From JAEELC01 sp963621965 (GTDB lineage: Bacteria > Bacillota_I > Bacilli_A > Acholeplasmatales > Anaeroplasmataceae): DNA of 22,721 nucleotides. The notes beneath the pieces were generated by a model, which saw only the letters and a program-made list of their open reading frames with translations, did not search any database and was not told the origin of the DNA. The translations under genes and the position numbers were made by a program. Location of the stretch: positions 1 through 22,721 of the forward strand of contig CAVFGN010000031.1 in the NCBI GenBank assembly GCA_963621965.1. Direction: 5' to 3'. Every line of letters begins with the position of its first letter. The first letter of the stretch is position 1. Positions 12,389-20,470 of the stretch are shown piece by piece.

Positions 12389-14692
12389 CTATTGTGTAAA
12401 TTTAATTACAAATATTAATCTTTCACGTGGGTCTTTATAAACCAAATGACTGCCCAGAGGAGCATTCTTGCCATATGTTCCATGTGTTGTATCATTCGTT
12501 TTAGGATAGTGTGGTAAACTTGCAAAAAAGTCAATTCGTGAATCTACTATATTTGAAACCGAATCATAGGACAAGTTAGGGTCTAAGAAATAAAAACGAT
12601 AAGTTTCTCTATAGTTATTCTCATCGGCATACTTTACTGGAGTATTTGCATAATATCCACTTTGTTCGGATTTCACTAATCTAGTACCAATTGAATAATT
12701 ATCCTCAGCTTCCACAATTCCATATTTATATTTACCATTGGTTAAACAAATTAGCGGCTTTGCAACTATATCTTCATCATCATTTTCTCTACAAATTAAC
12801 AAATAAGGATTTGCGTATGAAGATATTGACCTAGCAGTTTCAAAATAAACATAACGATCTATTATTCCTGTTTGAGGAAGATTTGTCGCTTCATATTGTG
12901 TTGCTCTTGATACTGCTTGTGCTACTAATTGTTTATTATCTGAGCAAATATAAGTTATTGTATCTAGTACTTGGTCATTATAAATTCTATAATTTAATGT
13001 TTTAGATATAACATATCCATATTGAGTATTAGAACCTAAAGGAACATTACATCTACAAGTTATAGTTCTTACTTCTAATCCTAATAGATTTACACTCTTT
13101 TCCATTTGCGGCATTAATTGATTAAAATCAATACTTGATGCACCATTGTTAAATGATCTAGAACTTATATTATTAGGCATTGTATCTTTCTCAACACGAG
13201 CAAATAAAGGTGCTAAAGGATAATAAGTTACTCTAAACACTACAGGAAGAGCGCTACCATTTCCTGACGCTGTCTTTGCAAAGTGACCGTTATTATCAAC
13301 AATCATTGAAGTCATAAAAGATGTAACTTTTCCATAAATCAAAGACATCCAAAATGTATCGTTTGCTCTTTGATTAAAACCTCCTATGATATTTGTGCCA
13401 TGTTCATAATATAAATATTTTGGTTGCGTTTTAGCTTCTAATAAATCGTATTGTTCTTTGTTTAATAAATAATCAGTTATATCTACGCTATTATCTCCAG
13501 TTCTAGTAAACTCTAGATTTGGCGTAGTTTCTTCAGTCTTTGCTTCGTTATAAGTTGCATACTTTCCACCGACAACAACCTGACTATATCCTATTGCTCC
13601 TATAACAAATCCTGCTTGCTTTGAATAACCTTTATTAGGTATTGAATTATTGTAAAATGAATCAGCTACTACAGTTCCTAGTATTTGTTCCATAACGGAA
13701 TGCAAGGTAGTGACATTCATAACATTACTATTATCATTAATAGTTTTAATGTTATCGTCTGTTAATTCACAATTATAGGTTACGAACCAATCATTCGTTG
13801 CAATTAATAAGTTTTTACCTACAATTTCAAGTTTTGTTACAGTATCAATTTTAGTAGGTAGTACTAAACAAGCATTGTCTGCTGTAATAACATCATCAAC
13901 TCCAGTAGCTGCTAAAAGAACAGTTGAAGGAGATGTTGAACCACTTGCTTCTGATAATTCAGTTTCAATTTCACTACAATACTCATCAACATTTTGAGTT
14001 ATCGTTACGCTCTCAATATTATTAAGTGTTGTTGACTCCCCTACTAGGTTTAAATCATCATAAGTTAATATGTAACTTTCACCATCATATTCAAGTCTTG
14101 GAATACAATTCTCATTTGCCATAATTTCTTTAAGAGCATCAAACATTGTTGTTCCTGGTCCAAATGAATACTCACGTTCTAATGTAAACCTAGAGTTCAT
14201 TGAACCATCTAATGTATAAAGAAAGTTGTATTTTTGAGCCATTAAATTATAAATTATTCTTATGCGATCATAGTCTGTATTATAATTACTTTTACCTTGA
14301 ATGATGCTAAAAGCTTTAGAACCTAATATGTAAGTTTCTAATCTCTTAGTCAATTCGTATAAAGTCACTTTATGAATATAAGCTTCATGAGTTGTTGTAA
14401 TAACCTTTTGGCATTCACTTGATGCATAATAATAGTTATTTGTATAATTGCCTTCAATTGAACATAATGTAAATGGTTCTATTGTTGACATTAATACATC
14501 AACTGCAGGTTTTGGAGCAATTTGAATATTTGGATTGTTACCACTTTTATATTCATAAACTATAGAAAAAGAAGCACTATCTAATACTTCATCTAATCTT
14601 TGAGTTATTGAAATTGGTGATTCAACATAACTTGTTACATCATAACCACCAATTGTGATTTTAGAGTTGCTTCCGATAATTATTGCGCTCAT
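12389..14692 (-). CDS. Large tail hub / baseplate-like protein, 767 aa
   Basis: The N-terminal part (KITIGGYDVTSYVESPISIT, then a long beta-rich region with FDALKEIMANENCIPRLEYD) resembles tail hub/Dit-Tal or gpD-like proteins, which cap the tail tube and start the baseplate. The C-terminal part is also beta-rich and lacks a recognisable peptidase or lysozyme motif. Its start codon overlaps the stop of the preceding gene in TAATG, so translation is coupled. It is by far the largest virion gene in view, which is unusual because a tape measure normally exceeds it. Function is inferred from position and fold impression. Confidence 0.65.
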   Translation of the reverse strand: MSAIIIGSNSKITIGGYDVTSYVESPISITQRLDEVLDSASFSIVYEYKSGNNPNIQIAPKPAVDVLMSTIEPFTLCSIEGNYTNNYYYASSECQKVITTTHEAYIHKVTLYELTKRLETYILGSKAFSIIQGKSNYNTDYDRIRIIYNLMAQKYNFLYTLDGSMNSRFTLEREYSFGPGTTMFDALKEIMANENCIPRLEYDGESYILTYDDLNLVGESTTLNNIESVTITQNVDEYCSEIETELSEASGSTSPSTVLLAATGVDDVITADNACLVLPTKIDTVTKLEIVGKNLLIATNDWFVTYNCELTDDNIKTINDNSNVMNVTTLHSVMEQILGTVVADSFYNNSIPNKGYSKQAGFVIGAIGYSQVVVGGKYATYNEAKTEETTPNLEFTRTGDNSVDITDYLLNKEQYDLLEAKTQPKYLYYEHGTNIIGGFNQRANDTFWMSLIYGKVTSFMTSMIVDNNGHFAKTASGNGSALPVVFRVTYYPLAPLFARVEKDTMPNNISSRSFNNGASSIDFNQLMPQMEKSVNLLGLEVRTITCRCNVPLGSNTQYGYVISKTLNYRIYNDQVLDTITYICSDNKQLVAQAVSRATQYEATNLPQTGIIDRYVYFETARSISSYANPYLLICRENDDEDIVAKPLICLTNGKYKYGIVEAEDNYSIGTRLVKSEQSGYYANTPVKYADENNYRETYRFYFLDPNLSYDSVSNIVDSRIDFFASLPHYPKTNDTTHGTYGKNAPLGSHLVYKDPRERLIFVIKFTQ

Positions 14693-15159
14693 TAATGCCT
14701 CCTTGAAGTTAATATTGATTTTGCATCAGTATAACCATTTCTTGATCTACTTATATTTAGTGATATTTGTTCTTGCTTTTTGCGGAACTCTTCTTCAAGT
14801 ATTGTTTGAGTAGTACTAAATGCAACACTTGTTAAAGCCGCAATTGGATGTGAATACAAAGCAACCCCTAATCCTGCGCCTTGCATTAGATTTGAAATTG
14901 AATTTTGCATTTGACTATTTCCTGTATATCTTCCAACATTTGAAAGCGCCATTGAACCTGCTTGCTTAGCTGATGATACTAAATAAGCAATACTTGTTGC
15001 TGTTGGAAAGTTAAGAGAATTTGAAACTACTTGAAATTTTGAATCTAGATTTTCTTTTTGTACAAGTCTTTGTTGAACATTAGTCATACCACTTGAAGTC
15101 ATTCCATGAGAATTGCTAGAATCAGTAACTACTACTTTAATTTCTCCAGCATTTGCCAT
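14692..15159 (-). CDS. Short helical protein at the tape-measure position, 155 aa
   Basis: The Ser/Gln-rich, mostly helical protein has a hydrophobic centre (about 85-120, MQGAGLGVALYSHPIAALTS, then VAFSTTQTI) and a charged helical end (EEEFRKKQEQISLNISRS). It lies exactly between the tail tube-like gene and the hub-like gene, where long-tailed phages encode the tape measure. At the usual 0.15 nm per residue it would span only about 23 nm. It could be a minimal tape measure of a very short-tailed virion, an ejection protein, or unrelated. I do not recognise a family. Confidence 0.5.
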   Translation of the reverse strand: MANAGEIKVVVTDSSNSHGMTSSGMTNVQQRLVQKENLDSKFQVVSNSLNFPTATSIAYLVSSAKQAGSMALSNVGRYTGNSQMQNSISNLMQGAGLGVALYSHPIAALTSVAFSTTQTILEEEFRKKQEQISLNISRSRNGYTDAKSILTSRRH

Positions 15160-15170
15160 AAAGCCACCTT

Positions 15171-15959
15171 CTATCTATATTCAGTTAAACTAACTGTAAC
15201 TTGACCGAATGTACCTTTTTGAAGACTTATCGAAAAGTTTGTAATACTTACATTTGAAGTTCTATCAATTACAGGATCACATTCAACTCCAGTTTCATAA
15301 TATGGAAACTTTATTGTTAAATCGATATTATTTTCACTTAAAGCATTGTGATATTGAAATAATAAATTACTTGCAGCATTCCCAATAACTGGCATGTAAA
15401 TAATTGTATAAGTTCTAATCTTAGTACAACCAACCGCAAGAGGAATATTAGAATCACTTGTTATGTGACTATCTCTTTGATATGATGCACTTTCGACATA
15501 TTGAACAACACCTTGAAGAATATTACCATTTATCTTGATTAATACGTCATCACTAAACATTGCATTGTCAAATAAATTAAGTGAGAATTGTAATACATAA
15601 GTAGAGAACTTAACACCAGATACTTTTTTAACATAGTTTATAGGTTGAAGTGTAGAGAAGTAAATCTTATAAATGTGACCATCGTTTAAGTCCATTGATA
15701 AAGACTGCCATTCATCCATATAGTTACGCATACGAGTAATGAACTCTTGTTCTTCACTTAATACAACACTAAATTCTACAAACATGTCAAAGTTTTCAAG
15801 TTTAGCAGTTGTATCATAGCTTCTATCAGTACTATTTATTCTTAAAACTCCACGTGTTTCGTTTCTTTCTTCGCCTTCTAATTCTTCATCATTTGCAAAG
15901 TTAACTTTATATCCTGTATTACTTTCTATGTGTTCACATATTTTATCAAATATAGTCAT
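15171..15959 (-). CDS. Tail protein, possibly terminator-like N-terminus plus tube-like C-terminus
   Basis: The protein has 262 residues. The N-terminal half (MTIFDKICEHIESNTGYKVN ... MRNYMDEWQSLSMDL) has the helix-strand pattern of tail terminator or minor tail proteins. The C-terminal half (TKIRTYTIIYMPVIGNAASN ... FGQVTVSLTEYR) is beta-rich and ends like a tail tube-type strand. It may combine two functions normally on separate genes, or be one larger beta-sandwich protein. It follows the HK97-gp10-like gene, consistent with tail assembly. No catalytic residues are expected or seen. Confidence 0.5.
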   Translation of the reverse strand: MTIFDKICEHIESNTGYKVNFANDEELEGEERNETRGVLRINSTDRSYDTTAKLENFDMFVEFSVVLSEEQEFITRMRNYMDEWQSLSMDLNDGHIYKIYFSTLQPINYVKKVSGVKFSTYVLQFSLNLFDNAMFSDDVLIKINGNILQGVVQYVESASYQRDSHITSDSNIPLAVGCTKIRTYTIIYMPVIGNAASNLLFQYHNALSENNIDLTIKFPYYETGVECDPVIDRTSNVSITNFSISLQKGTFGQVTVSLTEYR

Positions 15960-15971
15960 AATAATTCTCCT

Positions 15972-16304
15972 TTAATCTATTTTATAGCCAAATTTATCAG
16001 TAACATTTCCTAATGAACTCGCCCATTTCTTAACGCCTCGTTCAACAAAGCCTTTATTTACATACTCATTTCTTGTCCCTCTAGGTAAACCTTCGTTTAC
16101 GAATCTTACGTATTGGCTTGGGCTTCTTTTGCCACGAGCCATATTACCACTAGAAGAATTAGCACCAACAATAACCATCATTTCATTTTGCCTTACATAA
16201 GCAATTTGAATTGATGATTTTAAAGCACCAGTATCGACAGGTGTAACATTTTGAATAGCAGCTACAAGCTTTAAGGCTTCAAGCTCATTTATAAATTTAC
16301 TCAA
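15972..16304 (-). CDS. HK97 gp10-like tail completion protein
   Basis: The product has about 110 residues. The pattern LKLVAAIQNVTPVDTGALKS, followed by strands (MMVIVGANSSSG) and YVRFVNEGLPRGTRNEYVNK, is the hallmark of HK97 gp10-family neck/tail completion proteins. TPVDTGALKSS is close to the family's usual TPVDTGxLRxS. I chose the TTG at 16302-16304 because GGTGG precedes it at six bases and the family usually begins there. The ATG at 16329-16331 adds MFEVVWWYR without a Shine-Dalgarno. It overlaps the upstream gene by 8 bases (35 with the ATG), pointing to coupled translation. Confidence 0.75.
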   Translation of the reverse strand: MSKFINELEALKLVAAIQNVTPVDTGALKSSIQIAYVRQNEMMVIVGANSSSGNMARGKRSPSQYVRFVNEGLPRGTRNEYVNKGFVERGVKKWASSLGNVTDKFGYKID

Positions 16305-16614
16305 GCGATACCACCATACCACTTCGAACATTGTCTAAATCAATTCTTTTAGTTAAAACTAAATTGTTATAGTCATTGCTTATTTCAGACACTATATAAG
16401 TTTTACCAAGAACTAGGACTTTATCATCAATTGAAATACTAGCATTTCCATCTATTGCAATTACAAGCTTTGATTTATCTAAACTAACGCTTGATAGGCT
16501 AGTCCTGTAAGCTTGTTCTTTATCAATTGTTCGGTACTTAAAAGATTCGTTTGTTGTTAGGTTCTCGCCTCTTACAAGAGATTTACCATTTACATGAACT
16601 GTATTAAATCCCAT
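16297..16614 (-). CDS. Head closure / stopper-like connector protein
   Basis: This 105-residue, beta-rich protein includes LVIAIDGNASISIDDKVLV and LGKTYIVSEISNDYNNLVLT. The short barrel-like pattern, with a KTYIVSEI strand, is typical of minor capsid/head-closure proteins (SPP1 gp16 or HK97-type stopper). It lies between the adaptor-like gene (16627-17031) and the gp10-like gene, the usual place. The assignment relies on gene order and strand pattern. Confidence 0.6.
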   Translation of the reverse strand: MGFNTVHVNGKSLVRGENLTTNESFKYRTIDKEQAYRTSLSSVSLDKSKLVIAIDGNASISIDDKVLVLGKTYIVSEISNDYNNLVLTKRIDLDNVRSGMVVSLE

Positions 16615-16626
16615 ATAATAAGCCTC

Positions 16627-17031
16627 CTAGCAAATACCTAAATATCGAATAGGCATATTTTCAAGTTCTACTCGAACAACATCAGATAAAGCATTTTGAT
16701 TTGATTTAAGTTTTGCAACGTCAATTTGTCCTGAATCATCACAAACGGATAATATATTACCATTTTCAAGTACATAGACTGCTTGTTCAAGTTGCATGAA
16801 TTCTATTTGTTCCTGGAAGTATTCATCATTACAAATTAAAATAGCTTTTTCTCTATCTTTAGTAAGATCTAAAATCTTAGTATAAATAATTGATGCGACC
16901 TCTTCTAAAAAATGTGTTTTAGTAAGTTCTATGTCTCCAGTTTGGTCTAATCGTAATGAAGAATTTAAACTATAACCTTTTTCTTGTAGCAAATCATCTT
17001 CTGTAATATAAACTTTATATGGTTTAGTCAT
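16627..17031 (-). CDS. Head-tail connector (adaptor)-like protein
   Basis: This 134-residue, mainly helical protein includes FLEEVASIIYTKILDLTKDR and FMQLEQAVYVLENGNIL. It is the first gene after the major capsid gene, where phages of this type encode the gp6/gp15-like adaptor that docks under the portal. I see no diagnostic motif, so the call rests on position, length and helical content. It lies downstream of the terminator-like hairpin at 17065-17084, so its expression may be lower than that of the capsid gene. Confidence 0.55.
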   Translation of the reverse strand: MTKPYKVYITEDDLLQEKGYSLNSSLRLDQTGDIELTKTHFLEEVASIIYTKILDLTKDREKAILICNDEYFQEQIEFMQLEQAVYVLENGNILSVCDDSGQIDVAKLKSNQNALSDVVRVELENMPIRYLGIC

Positions 17032-17064
17032 AAAGACCTCCTTGATTAATTTTAATAAGTATAA

Positions 17065-17084
17065 AAGGTGGATTCCTCCACCTT
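17065..17084 (-). terminator. Terminator/attenuator after the major capsid gene
   Basis: A perfect 8-bp stem AAGGTGGA/TCCACCTT with a 4-base loop is followed on the minus strand by TTATA, a weak T-tract. It would allow partial readthrough, giving more capsid than connector mRNA. Confidence 0.7.
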
Positions 17085-17092
17085 AAATACTA

Positions 17093-17941
17093 CTAAGCTT
17101 TAGTTGTTAAAACGTAAATACCATCTTTTCTATCTTCCATAACGATTAAGTCATGAACTAATCTTCTATTGATTAAGATACCATCGAAGTCTTCAGGATT
17201 TTCAATAACCTTTGTTACAGAGTGCTTAGTACCACAAATAATAGCTTTTGGATTTACTAAGATGAATTGAGTGCTTGCTGGCATTCTATTTGCAGGAACA
17301 ACTACAATCTTTGTATTACCATCTAAATATTCAACTTTACGAGTGATGTTTACTTCACCATTTGTAATTGGTCTTAATACACGAGTTGAGTCTTTAATTG
17401 CATTGTAGTAATCAGTTGAACAATACATAATTGTTCCTTCAATAGGGAACTCGGCATCAATTAAAGCTTTACATGCTTGGTCATATAACTTTAATGCTGT
17501 ATCTCCTGTTGCTGCAACAGCTGCGACAACATTTGCAGTAGCTGCGCCTGCTTTTAATTGAGCAAGTCTATACTTATCAACTGTAGGAACATCCTTTTGT
17601 CTAACATTGTTATTAATATAAGCAATACCAGTTGTACCTGAATCTTGTAAGTCTAGTTCATCAATTGCGTTTTGGTAACCTTTATCTTGTGATACTGTTA
17701 CTTCTCTACGCACTAATGTAGCTGCTTCTCTTGTGTATCCTGTTGCAGGATTATAATCTGGCATTTCTGCAGTAGACTTTGGAAATACTGGATAAGACAT
17801 AGTTTTAGCACCAATGAAGTGAACCATTGGAGTTTCTAGATCACTAGTTAAAGAAGCTGCTCTAAATACAGAAAATAAATTTGATTCATCTTTAACATAG
17901 TTAGTAATTTTTGCGATTGAATTTGAAATTGTTGTAGCCAT
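17093..17941 (-). CDS. Major capsid protein (HK97 fold)
   Basis: The protein has 282 residues. The order after a GP20-type scaffold protein and the sequence features fit a major capsid protein: an N-terminal arm, a strand region (MSYPVFPKSTAEMPDYNPAT) and a helix-rich P domain. A C-terminal part includes MYCSTDYYNAIKDSTRVL, the strand VVVPANRMP and FILVNPKAIIC, ending with VMEDRKDGIYVL. The size is typical for scaffold-dependent HK97-fold capsids. No N-terminal scaffold or protease domain is fused, consistent with a separate scaffold gene. AGGAGG precedes the ATG at 17939-17941. Confidence 0.85.
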   Translation of the reverse strand: MATTISNSIAKITNYVKDESNLFSVFRAASLTSDLETPMVHFIGAKTMSYPVFPKSTAEMPDYNPATGYTREAATLVRREVTVSQDKGYQNAIDELDLQDSGTTGIAYINNNVRQKDVPTVDKYRLAQLKAGAATANVVAAVAATGDTALKLYDQACKALIDAEFPIEGTIMYCSTDYYNAIKDSTRVLRPITNGEVNITRKVEYLDGNTKIVVVPANRMPASTQFILVNPKAIICGTKHSVTKVIENPEDFDGILINRRLVHDLIVMEDRKDGIYVLTTKA

Positions 17942-17961
17942 CTTTTATCCTCCTATATAAG

Positions 17962-18465
17962 CTATAAATTTCTTAAAGCTAAAGTTTCAGCACTTACATT
18001 TGAATCACTATCAGTAGGACTTACATTCTTATGATTTGAAGTATCATTAAATAAGTAAGCTTGTTCTTTTTTAATTGCATCAAGTTGCTCACTCAAGCCT
18101 TGCCAAGACTTACTCTCTTCATTCCATGTAAGTTTAGTTTCATCAATGAAGCCTTTAATTGCTCTAGCATCTTTTACATTAGATGATTTTATAAGTTCGT
18201 TTAATGCATTGTCTTTTACTTGTTTTTCTTGTGCTAGCTTTGTTTCTTCGATTTGTTTTGTCAATTGTGCATTTGTTTCTTTTATAGAGTCATAATCTTT
18301 AAAACCATCTAATTTTTGACTTAATTCTAACTTCTCAGCCTTAATAGCTTCAAAATCAGCTTTAAGCTTGTTTACTTCTTTGCCATACTCTGAATAAATT
18401 TGATTAATGATATCATCCTTATTCTCGACATTTTGTAGTAAACTTTCTAATAATTTTTTATCCAT
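17962..18465 (-). CDS. Phage scaffold protein (GP20 family)
   Basis: The protein has 167 residues. A long charged coiled coil (about 25-90, including LKADFEAIKAEKLELSQKL) is followed by the conserved ALNELIKSSNVKDARAIKGF region with D-E and L-rich segments and a disordered Ser/Asp C-terminus. This is the layout of Phage_GP20 scaffolding proteins, which drive capsid assembly and leave before maturation. It lies 20 bases upstream of the capsid gene, as expected. AAGGAG precedes the ATG at 18463-18465. Confidence 0.85.
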   Translation of the reverse strand: MDKKLLESLLQNVENKDDIINQIYSEYGKEVNKLKADFEAIKAEKLELSQKLDGFKDYDSIKETNAQLTKQIEETKLAQEKQVKDNALNELIKSSNVKDARAIKGFIDETKLTWNEESKSWQGLSEQLDAIKKEQAYLFNDTSNHKNVSPTDSDSNVSAETLALRNL

Positions 18466-18719
18466 ACGTTTTCTCCTTCTTTAGTCCTTTTTAGGAGTTT
18501 TGACACCTCCGTGTAGGATCTATGTTAAAATAATTATTTTTATTTCTTTTAGGTTGTAATAAATCTCAACCAAGTATAAAAGGGCTCTTTAAAGCCCTTA
18601 TTATATTTATTAAGTTTGAACACTGGCCACCAAACGCACACATTTGCGTTTTGTCGCATTCTTTGGCTTTTATTGATTAATTTTCAAGTCTAATAAATAA
18701 ACGCCTATAAACGAAATTA
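18466..18719. other. Intergenic region between scaffold gene and small coiled-coil gene
   Basis: About 254 bases without a supported gene. It holds a terminator at 18580-18599 and a 7-bp hairpin AAACGCA/TGCGTTT at 18632-18651. Since the terminator isolates the scaffold-capsid genes from upstream transcription, a promoter should lie between 18579 and 18480. I see only weak candidates there, such as TTACAA with an AT-rich -10 17 bases on. Confidence 0.5.
18580..18599 (-). terminator. Terminator upstream of the scaffold-capsid unit
   Basis: Stem AAGGGCT/AGCCCTT with a 6-base loop is followed on the minus strand by TTTATA. It ends the transcript of the small genes at 18.7-19.6 kb. Confidence 0.8.
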
Positions 18720-18974
18720 TTAATCTTCAAATTTCTTTAATGAATTTAAGTGTTTTAACGATAAATTATAAATTTCATTTAATAGATCATCATTAAATAA
18801 ATCTGGATTTAATGTGTATAATTCACCAAGAAATGAACTCAATAATTCTTCATCAAATCTTTTAGCTGCAAATTCATGTAAAACCTGTTTATATAAATTG
18901 TATTGTTCTTTTCTTTCAATAAGACTTTTCTTTCTTTCAAAAAGCTCATCAATTTGTTTTACTAATTCATCCAT
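18720..18974 (-). CDS. Small charged coiled-coil phage protein, 84 aa
   Basis: The N-terminal half is highly charged and helical (MDELVKQIDELFERKKSLIE), probably a coiled coil; the second half is also helical (NDDLLNEIYNLSLKHLNSLK). There is no enzyme or DNA-binding motif. AAAGGAGG precedes the ATG at 18972-18974. It is the last gene before a terminator, co-directional with two small membrane peptides. Function unknown. Confidence 0.75.
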   Translation of the reverse strand: MDELVKQIDELFERKKSLIERKEQYNLYKQVLHEFAAKRFDEELLSSFLGELYTLNPDLFNDDLLNEIYNLSLKHLNSLKKFED

Positions 18975-18985
18975 ATATTCCTCCT

Positions 18986-19141
18986 TTAATCTCTTTCAAT
19001 AGCATTAATTACAAATTTGAGTAATACGCTAAATGCACAAAATGCGATAGCAAATATTGTAAGTACAATAAGCAAAGCTGCAGTTGCTTTAAGCATATAC
19101 CAAATTATTATTATAAAGTTTAAATTTAAAAACCACTCCAT
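18986..19141 (-). CDS. Small single-span membrane protein, 51 aa
   Basis: The frame from the ATG at 19139-19141 to the TAA at 18986-18988 encodes MEWFLNLNFIIIIWYM, then a clear membrane span (TAALLIVLTIFAIAFCAFSV) and a short charged end (NAIERD). AAGG lies three bases before the ATG and GAAAGGA further upstream. Its end is directly followed by the Shine-Dalgarno of the 84-aa gene. Single-span phage peptides of this size can be holins, Rz-like helpers or regulators, but nothing here allows a choice. Confidence 0.55.
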   Translation of the reverse strand: MEWFLNLNFIIIIWYMLKATAALLIVLTIFAIAFCAFSVLLKFVINAIERD

Positions 19142-19239
19142 TCGCCTTAATTCCTTTCAAATTTGCTTCGTGTTGCGTTTCTTTATCTTTCTTGATTAAT
19201 TTATCGTATTTACAAAAGAAACGCTTGTGTGCGCTTATT

Positions 19240-19491
19240 TTAACGTGTATTACACCACTTTCTAAATTCTATCTCAAGTCCATATTGCTTAACGAACTCA
19301 CGATATAACTTAATTTGTTCTTGTTCTTCCTGCGTTTGCTTGGTTTGGTTTTCTAATTCAGCTTTTATCTCTTGCCATTCGTAATAGGTGTTTTTAGACC
19401 CACAAGCAAACTTATCTTTTTCTTTTGCTATATTTTTATTAATATATTCAGTCAGTTTTTCTTTTGCTTTATTCATTTTTACCATATCCAT
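19240..19491 (-). CDS. Small charged phage protein, 83 aa
   Basis: The protein is Lys/Glu/Gln-rich and helical (KAKEKLTEYINKNIAKEKDK, ENQTKQTQEEQEQIK), ending LEIEFRKWCNTR. Three in-frame ATGs (19491, 19485, 19476) are possible and none has a strong Shine-Dalgarno. All of them overlap the end of the preceding membrane peptide gene, so translation is probably coupled. No known domain is recognised. About 100 bases between this gene and 19141 show no supported gene. Confidence 0.6.
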   Translation of the reverse strand: MDMVKMNKAKEKLTEYINKNIAKEKDKFACGSKNTYYEWQEIKAELENQTKQTQEEQEQIKLYREFVKQYGLEIEFRKWCNTR

Positions 19492-19625
19492 TTTTCTAGT
19501 CTTTTTAATCTTTCAATGAACTCTTCAAAACCTATCGTATTAATAGAGTAAGCATAACAGCCAACCACAATAGCAATAGCAATTAAAATCATAAGGATTA
19601 TAATTAGTACTTCTACTTTATCCAT
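19479..19625 (-). CDS. Small single-span membrane protein, 48 aa
   Basis: The ATG at 19623-19625 follows GAGGAG at four bases. The peptide MDKVEVLIIILMILIAIAIV continues the span (VGCYAYSI) and ends in a charged amphipathic helix (FEEFIERLKRLEKW). Stop TAA at 19479-19481 overlaps the next gene. It begins shortly after the terminator that closes the SAM synthetase gene. Membrane location is clear; function is not. Confidence 0.65.
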   Translation of the reverse strand: MDKVEVLIIILMILIAIAIVVGCYAYSINTIGFEEFIERLKRLEKWIW

Positions 19626-19646
19626 AAGTCTCCTCAAGTATCAAAA

Positions 19647-19667
19647 AAAGGACTTTTTCAGTTCTTT
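19647..19667 (-). terminator. Terminator after the SAM synthetase gene
   Basis: Stem AAAGGACT/AGTTCTTT (one mismatch) with a 5-base loop is followed by a run of seven T on the minus strand. It closes the methyltransferase-SAM synthetase unit. Confidence 0.7.
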
Positions 19668-19673
19668 ATGTGT

Positions 19674-20468
19674 TTAAAAAGTAGGATTAATTAATTCCAA
19701 TTCAGCAAATTTCTCAAAACCACCGCAAGATTTAATATAACTTCTTGCAATTGAAACAATATCTTTATAAGGTTTTCCATCAATTGTTTTATCACCAATT
19801 GCGCAGTATATTTCAACAGGATGACCTTCAACTTGTGCTTTCAAGAACGCATAAATATTAACGGATACATCGGCTTTAGATAAATCTTTACCATGTAATC
19901 CACCACCAGTTACAGCACCGCCCATATCAGAGCCAAGTTTACGATTTGTAGCACCTGTGTCAACATTTGTTCCACCTGTCCATTCTCCTAATGGATTAAT
20001 AATTGCATTAGGATATGCAAACTTTAAAACATCATTTCTAACATTACTTTGACATATGATTAGTTCATCTTTATTAATAATATATTTGCCATCAAAAGGG
20101 ACTTTTGAGTAAATATCATGTGCAATTTTACTTAATTTTAACTCTTCATAAGTTTGAGGCACACCTTTAAAGATTCCGTTATCACCACACTTGATTTCAC
20201 CTTCTTGGTTTTCTGATAGATGTAAATCTTGTGCGACTTCTAAATAGTCAACATCATCAATTCCAGCTATTCTTAAAACTGCATCTTCAACATCTTTAAG
20301 TTTTAACTTAACTGAAGTTTCAGCTATAATGTGACACTTGCCATGGCCAATTAAAACCTCAACTGCAATTTTAGGATTCTCTTCTACATTATATGCAAGA
20401 TCAACTAATGCTCCTGCAATTCTATCTGCTACCTTATCAGGATGGCTTGGATTTACTTTTTCAAACAT
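19674..20468 (-). CDS. Miniature phage S-adenosylmethionine synthetase (MetK family)
   Basis: The protein has 264 residues, against about 380-400 for cellular MetK. Family landmarks are visible. NPSHPDKVADRIAGALVD corresponds to the SEGHPDK methionine/ATP-binding start. CGDNGIFKGVP matches the GD-x-G-x-x-x-GYA loop. NPLGEWTGG then TGATNRKLGSDMGG, followed by GGGLHGKDLSKADVSVNIYA, matches the RKII-DTYGG...GGGAFSGKD-x-(S/T)-K-VDRSAAY region. The Gly-Glu before HPDK is replaced by Pro-Ser, and large parts of the usual central domain are missing. The reaction would be ATP + methionine to SAM. It starts 2 bases after the DNA methyltransferase gene, whose end carries AAGGAG for this ATG, so the two are coupled and it likely supplies SAM for methylation. 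Confidence 0.8.
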   Translation of the reverse strand: MFEKVNPSHPDKVADRIAGALVDLAYNVEENPKIAVEVLIGHGKCHIIAETSVKLKLKDVEDAVLRIAGIDDVDYLEVAQDLHLSENQEGEIKCGDNGIFKGVPQTYEELKLSKIAHDIYSKVPFDGKYIINKDELIICQSNVRNDVLKFAYPNAIINPLGEWTGGTNVDTGATNRKLGSDMGGAVTGGGLHGKDLSKADVSVNIYAFLKAQVEGHPVEIYCAIGDKTIDGKPYKDIVSIARSYIKSCGGFEKFAELELINPTF

Positions 20469-20470
20469 AA

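Noticed and set aside
19142..19239. Possible small Lys-rich ORF between two small phage genes on the minus strand
   Set aside because: The frame is open and contains a CKYDKLIKKDKE-like stretch, but it has no usable start codon with a Shine-Dalgarno and overlaps the 51-aa membrane gene.
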